Below are positions 8,812 to 17,635 of a stretch of 64,000 nt of DNA, piece after piece. The position numbers were made by a program, and so were the translations under genes. Numbering within the stretch: the stretch's first letter is position 1; every line of letters begins with the position of its first letter. Below the pieces are notes generated by a model. It saw nothing but the letters and a program-made list of their open reading frames with translations. It was not told the origin of the DNA and did not search any database. The DNA is taken from NCBI RefSeq assembly GCF_040530035.1, contig NZ_JBEWCD010000001.1:1488001-1552000 (forward strand), given 5' to 3'. Origin of the DNA: Roseibium sp. HPY-6 (GTDB taxonomy: Bacteria; Pseudomonadota; Alphaproteobacteria; Rhizobiales; Stappiaceae).

Positions 8812-10853
8812 GCGGCATTCCTTGTCAGCAGAAGAGCACCGGAACCATGGACCCGCGCGATCCAGCCCGGGGCGATGATCGATGTTGTATCCAGTTGAGT
8901 GAGGATCGCGGGGCCAGGAATTTCAACGCCGCTTCCAAGGGCAGCCCGGTCATAAATCGGCGTTTCCAGCGCCCCGGCAGGCCAATGGACCATCTGCGTT
9001 TGAAGCGGTGCCGGTTTGGCTGCTGCATCGAGCGCGGGCACTCGAATGGGTTCGGTGCGGCCCAGTGCTTCCACCCGGATTGTCACGAGCTCAATAGGAG
9101 CGTCGAGCACAAAGCCATATAGCGCTTCATGCGCGGCCCGGAAATTCTCTTCCGTTTCCATGGCGGAAAAGCCCCAGTCGACGGCAATTTCGCCGCCCTG
9201 TCCGTGAAATCGCAAAAGCGCCCGGGCCTTCAACACCCTTTGCTCAACTGAAACACCCTCGGTATCCAGCCACTCCTCGGCCTTGGATGTCAGCTCGCTC
9301 ACAATCGCATCGCCGGCACCCTGATCTACCGGTCCGGGCATGGGCAGGGCCTGCGTAAACTCCGCTTTCATATCCGCCGCCAGCAACCCGGCTGCACAAA
9401 GCAGACCGGGCGCGGGAGGAACCATCACATTCGAAATACCCAACAGCTCGGCAAGAGCGCAGCCATGCAAGGGCCCGGCACCACCAAAGGGAACCAACGT
9501 AAATTCACGCGGATCATGACCGCGTTCAACCGACACGGTCCGCACCGCGCCGATCATGTTGTTGTTCATGATCGCAAGAATGCCTTGTGCGGCGTCTTCT
9601 TCGCCAAGTCCCAAGGGCTTGGCGACGCTTTCGCTGACAACACGCCGGGCCGCCTCCACATCGAGAGACATCGAGCCGCCAAGCAGAGCATGAGGAAGAT
9701 TGCCAAGCGTGACATGTGCGTCGGTGACAGTTGCTTGCCCGCCGCCATGTCCATAGGCGGCCGGGCCTGGACGCGCACCAGCAGAATGCGGCCCGACGGC
9801 AAGTGTATCGTTGTTGACTTCGGCAATGGAACCGCCGCCTGCACCGATCGTGACCATATCCACCATGGGCAATGACAACGGCCATTCGCCGACCTTGCCC
9901 TGCTGGGTCAATGCAACGGTGCCGTTCCGTATGAGACAGATATCGGCGGACGTACCGCCGATATCGACAGTGATTATGTCGCGGATTCCGCAGACGGCAG
10001 CGGCATCGACGGCACCGACAACACCGGCGGCAGGACCGGACAGGGCGGTCAACGCCGGTGCAACCCGGATGGCTTCGGTTCCCGCTACGCCGCCATTGGA
10101 TTGCATCAACAACAAAGGAGAAGCCGCTTCGGCCTCATCCAAACGCTCCTGCAAGCGGGAGATGTAGCTGGAGACACCCGGCATGACGCTGGCATTCAAA
10201 ACGGTCGCCAGGGACCGTTCGAACTCGCGGACAACAGGCAGCACGTCCGTGGAACAGGTCACGGCAACGCCCGGAAGCGCCTTTCTAAGTATTTCAGCGA
10301 CGCGGATTTCGTGGTCCGGGTTGGCGTAGGCATGAAGCAGACAGACGGCAACCGCTTCCACAGTCTGGGTTTTCAGGGCGTCAACGACCTGCTTCACGCT
10401 ATCTTCATCGAGCGGTTCAAGAACCTTTCCGCCGGTTCCGATCCGCTCCACAATCTCATGAATTCTATCTGCCGGAACCGGGCGTGCAGGTTTGACCCAG
10501 GTGAAGAGATTTGCATGGCGCGGGATATCCTGGCGCCCGATCTCAAGCACATGCCGGAAACCGCGTGTCGTCACGAGCGCGGTTCTGGCCCCCTTGTCTT
10601 CAAGGATCATATTGGTGGCTACGGTCGTGCCATGGAGTACGCGGGACAAATCCTTCGCGCTGATGCCCGCATCCTCCATCACACTCCGGATCCCGACCAT
10701 GAAAGCCTGGGAAGGATCGGAAGGGACCGAAGGCGTTTTCGCACGCCACATGGAGCCGGAATTGCGATCCAGCAACGAGATATCGGTAAACGTGCCACCA
10801 ATATCGACCGCAACGGCGTAGGATGGATCCAGTGTCGCGTCAAACGAAGGCAT
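8808..10853 (-). CDS. hyuA: Hydantoinase/oxoprolinase subunit A (ATP-binding)
   Basis: Subunit of an ATP-dependent cyclic-amide hydrolase (N-methylhydantoinase, 5-oxoprolinase or acetophenone carboxylase type). It is 681 residues. The N-terminus has the ASKHA nucleotide-binding signature VDIGGTFTD, and a second glycine-rich block (VDIGGTSADICL) lies in the middle. The ATG at 10853 has an AGGAG seven bases upstream; the ATG at 10859 has almost no spacing, and the longer frame back to 10934 runs into hyuB. It overlaps the hyuB end by 14 bases, so the two subunits are coupled. The substrate (hydantoin, 5-oxoproline or another lactam) cannot be read from the sequence. Confidence 0.9.
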   Translation of the reverse strand: MPSFDATLDPSYAVAVDIGGTFTDISLLDRNSGSMWRAKTPSVPSDPSQAFMVGIRSVMEDAGISAKDLSRVLHGTTVATNMILEDKGARTALVTTRGFRHVLEIGRQDIPRHANLFTWVKPARPVPADRIHEIVERIGTGGKVLEPLDEDSVKQVVDALKTQTVEAVAVCLLHAYANPDHEIRVAEILRKALPGVAVTCSTDVLPVVREFERSLATVLNASVMPGVSSYISRLQERLDEAEAASPLLLMQSNGGVAGTEAIRVAPALTALSGPAAGVVGAVDAAAVCGIRDIITVDIGGTSADICLIRNGTVALTQQGKVGEWPLSLPMVDMVTIGAGGGSIAEVNNDTLAVGPHSAGARPGPAAYGHGGGQATVTDAHVTLGNLPHALLGGSMSLDVEAARRVVSESVAKPLGLGEEDAAQGILAIMNNNMIGAVRTVSVERGHDPREFTLVPFGGAGPLHGCALAELLGISNVMVPPAPGLLCAAGLLAADMKAEFTQALPMPGPVDQGAGDAIVSELTSKAEEWLDTEGVSVEQRVLKARALLRFHGQGGEIAVDWGFSAMETEENFRAAHEALYGFVLDAPIELVTIRVEALGRTEPIRVPALDAAAKPAPLQTQMVHWPAGALETPIYDRAALGSGVEIPGPAILTQLDTTSIIAPGWIARVHGSGALLLTRNAA

Positions 10854-12651
10854 CGACATACTCCTGACGGTGAAAACGCCGAACTTCCGGGCGATCAGTG
10901 CGTAGCGCCTGCGTCGCCAAATGGTCGAGTTCACCTTCCTCGATCACAACGCCATATTCGCTTCTTGCTGCTTCCCGGGTGACGAAACCTCCAAGGACGT
11001 CGCGCAGCACCTCTTCTGCCGGGCGGTCATACGGGTGGCCGTAACCGCCACCTCCCCCGGTCTCTATGCGCAAGATATCTCCCCTTTTCAGCATGTTGCC
11101 GTCGGAGAGCGGATCGAGGCGGATTTCCGCATCGGTTCCCGGGTTTACAACCGCAACACCGTGCCGCCCCGATTTACCGCCATGGATGCCCCAAGGCGGA
11201 TTTTTGACGCTGTCGATACGGATCGCCACCATGGTTTCCTCTGCGAGGATTTCATATTCCCGAACGATGCCGCAGCCACCCCGATAACGTCCTGCGCCGC
11301 CGGAATCCGTTGCGATCCCGTATGCCCGCATCGTGACCGGGTAACCGGCTTCCAGAAATTCGACCGGATAATTCTCCTGGGCGACAAAGTAGACGGCATC
11401 GATCCCATCGGCTGTCGAGCGCGCGCCGTAGCCAACGCCGATCCCGTCCGCCAGAAGATAGGGTTCGAGCCTGCCTTCCACTGTCCGGTACTTGCCGCGC
11501 ATGATGTTGACCACATAGGCAGAGTTCGCGGCCGGAGCCTCGCCTTCCCCGGCATTCAACAGCCCGCACATGGCCGAGATCATCCGCATGGCCGTCAACC
11601 CGCGCAGCCCAAGTGGTGCGGGATACTCCGGTTGCAGAAAACTGCCCTTGCGAAACAGCACCTCGTCCAGCGCATTCGGCCCGCCCGCATTGCAAACCTG
11701 GCTGGGGTCTCCACCAAGATAGAATAGCCCGAGCGCCATACCCGGGACGCCGGTGTTCATCAGATAGTTGATCGGCCCCGGCGCTTGATCATCGCTCTCG
11801 CGGGCATCGAAGCTGTAGACGTCTTCTCCGTTCTCGCCCTGAGATCGGGTGAGCGAAAACCGCATATGAAACGGTCCGTTTCCGTGCCCGTCCGTATCGA
11901 TCGCGTCAGTGAAAGTGTGCGTGCCGTAGTCGAAACTTTCAGCCAGCTTTCCGCGCACCAGTTTCCGGGTGCGCTGCAAAAGTTGTGCGAGCGCGTCTTC
12001 CATGATGGCCGGTCCAAACCGGTCCAGAATTTCACCCACCCTGCGCACGCCAAGGTCAACGGAAGCCATCAGGGCACGCATATCGCCAATGCTTTGATCC
12101 GGATATCTGGAATTGCGGTGGAAGATATCGAGAACGGCCTGATTGACCTGGCCCGCTTCGATCATCTTGGTCACCGGGATCATGATCCCTTCCTGAAAAA
12201 TATCCGTCGCATCCGGGCTTATGGACCCGGGGCGCAGTCCGCCGATATCGGCGAAATGCGCCCAACTCATCACGAAGGCCTGCACCTTGCCGTCGCGAAA
12301 AACCGGGGCGAGCAAAACCTGATCATTGGAATGGGAAATTGCACCGTAAGAGCCGTAGCAATCATTGTACCAGTAGACATCGCCTTCCCGCATCGTTTCC
12401 ACGGGAAACTTTTCGAGGACAGGACGTGTCATGTCCCCAAAAATCGGAACCATCGACCCCACCGCCATGGTGCCGTTACCGTCGAACAATGCCGTATAAA
12501 AATCCTTCTTTTCCCGAATAAACGCTGAGATGGCGGTCCGTTCGATAAGCGCTTCCATTTCAGATTGGGCGGCGGCGATCGCGCCACGAATGATCTCAAG
12601 CGAAACAGGATCGCAGAGCGCCTGTTCAATCACGCGCGTTTGCTTATTCAT
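10840..12651 (-). CDS. hyuB: Hydantoinase/oxoprolinase subunit B
   Basis: Partner of HyuA, 603 residues, the usual length for the B subunit. Characteristic stretches are DPVSLEIIRGAI at the N-terminus, YWYNDCYGSYGAISHSNDQ, and a glycine-rich C-terminus (GGGGGYGHP) typical of the family. The ATG at 12651 has GGAG six bases before it; a TTG two codons earlier is less likely. It overlaps the end of the oxidoreductase gene by 8 bases. With HyuA it would open a five-membered cyclic amide at the cost of ATP in the cytoplasm. Confidence 0.9.
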   Translation of the reverse strand: MNKQTRVIEQALCDPVSLEIIRGAIAAAQSEMEALIERTAISAFIREKKDFYTALFDGNGTMAVGSMVPIFGDMTRPVLEKFPVETMREGDVYWYNDCYGSYGAISHSNDQVLLAPVFRDGKVQAFVMSWAHFADIGGLRPGSISPDATDIFQEGIMIPVTKMIEAGQVNQAVLDIFHRNSRYPDQSIGDMRALMASVDLGVRRVGEILDRFGPAIMEDALAQLLQRTRKLVRGKLAESFDYGTHTFTDAIDTDGHGNGPFHMRFSLTRSQGENGEDVYSFDARESDDQAPGPINYLMNTGVPGMALGLFYLGGDPSQVCNAGGPNALDEVLFRKGSFLQPEYPAPLGLRGLTAMRMISAMCGLLNAGEGEAPAANSAYVVNIMRGKYRTVEGRLEPYLLADGIGVGYGARSTADGIDAVYFVAQENYPVEFLEAGYPVTMRAYGIATDSGGAGRYRGGCGIVREYEILAEETMVAIRIDSVKNPPWGIHGGKSGRHGVAVVNPGTDAEIRLDPLSDGNMLKRGDILRIETGGGGGYGHPYDRPAEEVLRDVLGGFVTREAARSEYGVVIEEGELDHLATQALRTDRPEVRRFHRQEYVDAFV

Positions 12652-13669
12652 GATCAACTCCAGTCAGAGCGGGAAGTGTGAGCACCGTTTGCCCCAGTCC
12701 GCCTGCTTCAACACGGGCGTGCGCGGCAGCAATTTCAGACAGTGGGTGAATTGCGCCGATGCTGGGCGACAAGGTGCCCTCACGCAGCATTCTTGTGATT
12801 GTTGCCTCGGCTTCGGTCCGCTGATCGGCCGTGAGCCGGAAGCCCTGAATGAAACGGATCTGCGCGCCAAGGTCAGCGAAAGCGTAGTATGGCAGGACCG
12901 GTGCCGGGTTCGAACTGCACGAGTAACTGGCGATTGTTCCGTGCAGCGCGAGGCAGACAATATCAATGTCAAGATTGGCGGCCAGATCGACTTCCACGAT
13001 GAGATCAGCGCCTGCACCGGCCGTTTCACGGGCCACCTCGCTCGGGACGTCCTGCCGATGCCTGTTGACGACATTGACATCACCGAATTCCGCCACGGCC
13101 TGAGCCCCTTCTTCGGAGCCGACCGTAGCGATGACCTTCGCGCCATGCGCTACAGCAATCTGGACACAGATCTGGCCAACGGCTCCGGCAGCGCCCTGTA
13201 TCAGAACTGTTTTGCCGGACAAGCTTCCAGCGCTCTGCAGCGCCAACCAGGCCGTTAGTGCCGGAACACCCAGGCACGCTCCGCTCTCAAAACCCGTGTC
13301 ATCAGGCAACCGGACAGCCTGCGAAGAAGGCAGAGCCACGAATTCGGCGGCCGTCCCGAAGGCACGCCCGGCTTCGCCGTAGCCGCCTTGCGCATTCCAG
13401 AGCCAGACCCGCTCTCCGATCCTTTTGGAAGAGACCCCTTCCCCAACGGCGTCAATCACACCCGAACCGTCTGAATGCGGAATGATGAGGGGATGAGCCA
13501 TGGAAGAGGCGTTCCATCCCCCACGCCTCTTGGTGTCGGCAGGGTTTATTCCCGACGCCATGATACGCACGCGCACCTCCCCCTCGCCGGGCGAGGGCGT
13601 GGGCCGGCTTCCATGCTGAAGAACCTCCGAAGCGCATCCTGTCTGTGTGTAATAGGCCGCTTGCATCAT
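12644..13669 (-). CDS. NADPH:quinone oxidoreductase-like MDR protein
   Basis: Medium-chain dehydrogenase/reductase of 341 residues, quinone-oxidoreductase branch. It has the N-terminal GroES-like fold (GEVRVRIMASGINPADTKRR) and a Rossmann domain with VLIQGAAGAVGQ. No structural-zinc Cys cluster is seen, as expected for the QOR branch. Its start (ATG 13669) overlaps the stop of the upstream ATPase gene in an ATGATG context. Such enzymes reduce enones or quinones; why one sits between transporter and hydantoinase genes is unclear, but it may reduce an unsaturated intermediate. Confidence 0.85.
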   Translation of the reverse strand: MMQAAYYTQTGCASEVLQHGSRPTPSPGEGEVRVRIMASGINPADTKRRGGWNASSMAHPLIIPHSDGSGVIDAVGEGVSSKRIGERVWLWNAQGGYGEAGRAFGTAAEFVALPSSQAVRLPDDTGFESGACLGVPALTAWLALQSAGSLSGKTVLIQGAAGAVGQICVQIAVAHGAKVIATVGSEEGAQAVAEFGDVNVVNRHRQDVPSEVARETAGAGADLIVEVDLAANLDIDIVCLALHGTIASYSCSSNPAPVLPYYAFADLGAQIRFIQGFRLTADQRTEAEATITRMLREGTLSPSIGAIHPLSEIAAAHARVEAGGLGQTVLTLPALTGVDHE

Positions 13670-14643
13670 AAGCTCACAAAGTGACAGGCGACCAGCCGCG
13701 TATCGATGCGCCGAGGCGCGGGCACTTCGCTGGCGCACCGCGATTGCGCTTTCGGGCAGCGGTCACGAAAGACACAGCCTGAAGGCGGGTTGCGCGGATC
13801 GGGGGCTCCGCTGCCGATGGGCAGGGGATCGTGGCTTTGGTCCACATGCGGTGTCGGCACCGCCGCCACCAAAGCCTGGGTATAGGGATGCAAAGGATTG
13901 TGGACGATATCCTCCGTCGGCCCGTCCTCCATGATCTTTCCCAGATACATGACGATGGTGCGCTCACACACATAGCGCACCAGGGCAAGGTCGTGGCTGA
14001 TGTAGATGGCCGTCAGACCCAAGCGGTCGCGCACATCGCGAAAGACGTTCAGGACACCTGCGCGGACCGAAACATCAAGCATGGAAACCGGTTCGTCGGC
14101 GACGACAAAATCAGGCTCCAGGATCAGAGCCCGCGCCATGACAACTCGCTGAAGCTGACCTCCCGAAAGCTGATGCGGAAACCGCTCCAGAAATTGCTCG
14201 GGATCGCCAAGGCCGACAAGAGCCAGAGCATCGACGACACGCCTGTGCCAGGTGTCACGTTCGATCCTGGCATTTGCAAGAGGCTCTTCCAGCGTTTTGC
14301 GTATGGAATAACGCGGGTTCACCGCGTCAAAGGGGTTTTGAAAAATCATTTGCGAACGGCTGCGGAACCGTTGCAGGTCGGTACCTTTCAGGTCTCTGAT
14401 TTCATCTCCTTCAAACCGCGCGGACCCACCGGTTATTTCTTCAAGCCGCACCAGGATCCGGCCCATGGAGGTCTTGCCGCATCCGGACTCACCCAACAGG
14501 CCGACACTTTCTCCTTTCTTGAGGGAAAAGGTCACACCGTCGACCGCCTTGACCGTCGTCGACAGGCCCATCATGGCGGAAACCGCATTGCCGATCTTGT
14601 AGTGTAGCTGGGCGTTGGTCAGTTCGATGATGGTTTCGCTCAT
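13666..14643 (-). CDS. Oligopeptide-type ABC transporter ATPase (OppF-like)
   Basis: Cytoplasmic ATP-binding subunit of 325 residues. Walker A GESGCGKTS, Q-loop in IFQNPFDAVNPR, signature LSGGQLQR, Walker B FVVADEPVS and H-loop YISHDLA are all present. The C-terminal region with the Cys-containing PPSGCVFRDRCPKA motif is the oligopeptide/dipeptide-specific domain that can carry a 4Fe-4S site. It works with the ATPase encoded directly upstream and overlaps it by four bases. Confidence 0.92.
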   Translation of the reverse strand: MSETIIELTNAQLHYKIGNAVSAMMGLSTTVKAVDGVTFSLKKGESVGLLGESGCGKTSMGRILVRLEEITGGSARFEGDEIRDLKGTDLQRFRSRSQMIFQNPFDAVNPRYSIRKTLEEPLANARIERDTWHRRVVDALALVGLGDPEQFLERFPHQLSGGQLQRVVMARALILEPDFVVADEPVSMLDVSVRAGVLNVFRDVRDRLGLTAIYISHDLALVRYVCERTIVMYLGKIMEDGPTEDIVHNPLHPYTQALVAAVPTPHVDQSHDPLPIGSGAPDPRNPPSGCVFRDRCPKAQSRCASEVPAPRRIDTRLVACHFVSL

Positions 14644-15659
14644 GCCGCCGTTCCCCAGGTCGCAGGCACTTTGGCGTCTTCCCGCAAAGCCGGAGCTTCA
14701 GAGGCCCTGTGACAGGCGACGAAGTGGCCTGGAGCACCCTCGATCAGCGGCGGCTCGTCCGTCCGGCACTGATCGAGGGCAAAGGGGCACCTTGCTGCAA
14801 ATCGGCACCCCGATGGCGGGTTGGCAAGATCCGGCGGGCTGCCAGCAATGGGGGTCAGCACGCCGGTTCCCGCCGATTGAAGATCGGGAAAGGCGTTTTT
14901 AAGACCCATCGTGTAGGGATGAAGCGGTTCGCTCAAAAGGGTCGCAGTATCACAGTCCTCGACCACTTTTCCGGCATACATTACAACCGTGCGGTCACAT
15001 GTGTACGCAACGACAGATATGTCGTGCGTTACCATGATGACGGAAAGACCAAGCTCCCGCTGCAGATTGCGCAACTGATCCAGGATCTGGCGCTGGATAA
15101 TGACGTCGAGCGCGGTGACCGGCTCATCGGCAACCACCAGTTTGGGCTGCAAGGCCAAAGCAAGCGCGATTGCCGCACGCTGGCGCATACCGCCGGAAAA
15201 CTGGTGGGGAAAATCGCGCAAGCGCCCCGGATCGATCCCGACCATTTCGAAGAGTTCGACCGCACGCTTACGCGCTGCGGATTTGCTCATGCCGCCGCGG
15301 TCCCGAAGAACCTCCATGATCTGATATTCGACCCGGTAAACAGGATCGAGAGAGTTCATCGCCGATTGGGGGATAAACGCAATATCGCGCCAGCGGAGCG
15401 CATTCATTTTGCGCTCCGACAGGGAGACGATGTCCTGACCATCGAAGTGCATCTGACCGTCCGCGATCCGGGCGTTGTCCGCAATCACCCGTGTCAATGC
15501 CCGTGCCATCGTGGTTTTGCCGCAGCCGGACTCACCAACCAGCCCGACAATCGACCCCTGAGGCACATCGAAGCGAGCCTTGCTGACGGCAACGATGTCG
15601 AGCGTTCCGACTTCATAGGCAATGGTCACATCTCTGACCGACAGGAGTGGTCCGATCAT
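14640..15659 (-). CDS. Oligopeptide-type ABC transporter ATPase (OppD-like)
   Basis: Second ATP-binding subunit, 339 residues from the ATG at 15659, one base after the permease stop. It has Walker A GESGCGKTT, signature FSGGMRQRAAIA, Walker B LVVADEPVTALD and the C-terminal PPSGCRFAARCPFA motif of the Opp family. The longer frame back to 15695 would overlap the permease gene. OppD and OppF together drive the OppBC channel. Confidence 0.92.
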   Translation of the reverse strand: MIGPLLSVRDVTIAYEVGTLDIVAVSKARFDVPQGSIVGLVGESGCGKTTMARALTRVIADNARIADGQMHFDGQDIVSLSERKMNALRWRDIAFIPQSAMNSLDPVYRVEYQIMEVLRDRGGMSKSAARKRAVELFEMVGIDPGRLRDFPHQFSGGMRQRAAIALALALQPKLVVADEPVTALDVIIQRQILDQLRNLQRELGLSVIMVTHDISVVAYTCDRTVVMYAGKVVEDCDTATLLSEPLHPYTMGLKNAFPDLQSAGTGVLTPIAGSPPDLANPPSGCRFAARCPFALDQCRTDEPPLIEGAPGHFVACHRASEAPALREDAKVPATWGTAA

Positions 15660-15660
15660 C

Positions 15661-16560
15661 TCAGCGCCCCAGCTTTGGAAAGAGCAGATTTTCATATCCG
15701 CGCGAAATGAAGAAACCGGCGCTCACCACCAGAATGATGGCAAGGCCCGGAGGAATGAACCAGTAGTAGGCCTGACGGGCGAGCGCCTGGCTCGCAAAGG
15801 CGTCCTGCAGCATGAAGCCCCAACTGATAGCGTCCGGATCCCCGAAACCCAGAAAACTGATGGAGGCCTCAGTCAGGATCGCCCAGCCGATCGCAATTGA
15901 GCCGTAAAGGAAGGAAAGAGGCAGGATGTTGGGCGTGATATGACGCAAAATGATTTTCAGATCGGACGATCCGACCACCCGCGCCGCCTCCACATACCCA
16001 CGCGAGCGGAGTGACAGAACCTGCGAGCGGATCACCCTGCCCGTGTCGCGCCAGAGCACAAGCCCCATGGCGATGACGGTGTTCCAGATGGATGGTTCGG
16101 AGAATGCTGAAATCACGATGACGAACGGGAGGAACGGAATGCCGAATGCCACATCCGCAAGGCGCATCAGAACGGCATCGACCCATCCACCGAAATAACC
16201 GGCAAGCAAACCGACAATGGAACCTATAAAGGCCACCATAAAGGCAGCGGTAAACCCGACCAGCAGAGCAGAACGTGCGCCCCAAACAATCTGGGAAAAG
16301 ATGTCACGGCCAAGCGACGTCGTTCCCAAAATATGGTCCTCGGTACCGGGAAGCAGATCGGATGCGAGATCATAATCGGCGGTGTAGAGGATTTCGGAAG
16401 GATCATAGGGCGCGATATAGGGTGCGCATATTGCTGTCACCACGAAGACTGCATAGATAACCAGTCCTGCCAAAGCAAATGGATCGCCGACCGGCAAACG
16501 GATTGCAGCAAAGACACGGGCGATGCCGCTTTCGCGTTTTTGTATCGCGGCCTCAGGCAT
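15661..16560 (-). CDS. Oligopeptide-type ABC transporter permease (OppC/DppC-like)
   Basis: Inner-membrane permease of 299 residues with about six transmembrane helices and the N-terminal OppC_N segment (GLVIYAVFVVTAICAPYI). The EAA loop that docks the ATPases is at YVEAARVVGSSDLKIILRHI. The ATG at 16560 overlaps the end of the other permease by 8 bases; the earlier in-frame start at 16602 lies further inside it. Confidence 0.92.
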   Translation of the reverse strand: MPEAAIQKRESGIARVFAAIRLPVGDPFALAGLVIYAVFVVTAICAPYIAPYDPSEILYTADYDLASDLLPGTEDHILGTTSLGRDIFSQIVWGARSALLVGFTAAFMVAFIGSIVGLLAGYFGGWVDAVLMRLADVAFGIPFLPFVIVISAFSEPSIWNTVIAMGLVLWRDTGRVIRSQVLSLRSRGYVEAARVVGSSDLKIILRHITPNILPLSFLYGSIAIGWAILTEASISFLGFGDPDAISWGFMLQDAFASQALARQAYYWFIPPGLAIILVVSAGFFISRGYENLLFPKLGR

Positions 16561-17530
16561 GAGAAATCCTTGGATCGAGGAATGTGTAAAGCAGATCCGC
16601 AATCAGGTTCATGGCGATGACGACGATGGCGATCATCAGGAAAGCCCCCTGCGCCAGCGGGTAGTCGGATGCCAGAACAGCAGCAACCAGCTCGCGGCCC
16701 AGACCCGGCCAGGAAAACACGCTTTCCACGACCACATTGCCTTGAAGCTGGTATCCCACAGCGATGGCAAAGGACGTGATCACGGGCAGCAGAGCGTTGC
16801 GGGCACCATGGCGGATGACCACGGCGGAGGGTGACAGCCCCTTGACCTTGGCCATGGTAACGAAATCCTCCTTCATCACATCCAGCATATTGGAACGCAT
16901 CAGAAGCAGCGGCAGCCCTTGGGAGTAAATTGCCAGGGTCAACATGGGCAAAACCAGGTGAGACAGAAAATCCGCCGATGTGTAAAGCGCCCAGAGGCTG
17001 CTGTAGTCGGCACCGGCCGATCTTGTTCCGCCCGCAGGAAACCATCCAAGCGAGAACGAGAAAATCGCCAGCAGAACCATACCGAGCCAGAATTCGGGCA
17101 TGGCCCGGGTTGCCAGCACGACCGGCAGGGCGGCAACCTCCACACGGGACCCCCTCCGCCAGGCGAGCCAGGCCCCTGCCAGTATACCGAACGCATAGGC
17201 CACGATCAGCGAAGAGAAGGTCAGCACAAGCGTGTTGGGAAGTAACAACCAAATTCGCTCCGCGACCGGAGCGCGATACCGGAAGGAATACCCGAGTTCA
17301 CCCTGAAGAAGGTTGCCCAGATAGGTAAAATACTGCTGCCATAAAGGCTTATCGAGGCCAAACTGACGGATGAGCGCCTGCTGCTGCTCCTCCGTGAATG
17401 TCGGGTCGATATAGGCAGCCAAAGGACTGCCCGGCATCAGCCGGAACATCAGGAACAGGATGGTCACCACAGCCCAAAGGACCAGCGCCAATTGCAGCGT
17501 TCTGATGAGCAGGGGCTTAAGTGAATTCAT
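16553..17530 (-). CDS. Oligopeptide-type ABC transporter permease (OppB/DppB-like)
   Basis: Inner-membrane permease of 325 residues, normal for the OppB family. It has the conserved first helix and the segment LFLMFRLMPGSPL, a large periplasmic loop with GLDKPLWQQYFTYLGNL, and the EAA-type loop FVTMAKVKGLSPSAVVIRHG. It is separated from the binding-protein gene by 105 bases containing a hairpin. Confidence 0.92.
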   Translation of the reverse strand: MNSLKPLLIRTLQLALVLWAVVTILFLMFRLMPGSPLAAYIDPTFTEEQQQALIRQFGLDKPLWQQYFTYLGNLLQGELGYSFRYRAPVAERIWLLLPNTLVLTFSSLIVAYAFGILAGAWLAWRRGSRVEVAALPVVLATRAMPEFWLGMVLLAIFSFSLGWFPAGGTRSAGADYSSLWALYTSADFLSHLVLPMLTLAIYSQGLPLLLMRSNMLDVMKEDFVTMAKVKGLSPSAVVIRHGARNALLPVITSFAIAVGYQLQGNVVVESVFSWPGLGRELVAAVLASDYPLAQGAFLMIAIVVIAMNLIADLLYTFLDPRISHA

Positions 17531-17590
17531 CGCACGTCCCGAGAGGCCGCCGGCAAAAGCGGCATGAAATTACCCAAGACTTTGGGTGTG

Positions 17591-17620
17591 AACGCGCGGC
17601 GCTTCAGGCAACCGCGCGTT
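17591..17620 (-). promoter_or_regulatory. Intercistronic hairpin after the binding-protein gene
   Basis: Perfect nine-base arms (17591-17599 and 17612-17620) with a twelve-base loop lie between the binding-protein gene and the permease genes. There is no T tract on the minus strand. Such stems commonly stabilise the upstream message, so that the binding protein is made in excess over the membrane parts. Confidence 0.6.
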
Positions 17621-17635
17621 GTTTGGTCTACGGCG

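Noticed and set aside
8400..9122. Long plus-strand open frame of 240 codons over the peptidase and HyuA genes
   Set aside because: It is the antisense shadow of the GC-rich coding strand; no family resemblance, while the minus-strand frames match M20 and HyuA throughout.
14709..15710. 333-codon plus-strand open frame over the OppD ATPase gene
   Set aside because: Antisense shadow: the minus strand has Walker motifs and overlaps its neighbours as an operon gene.
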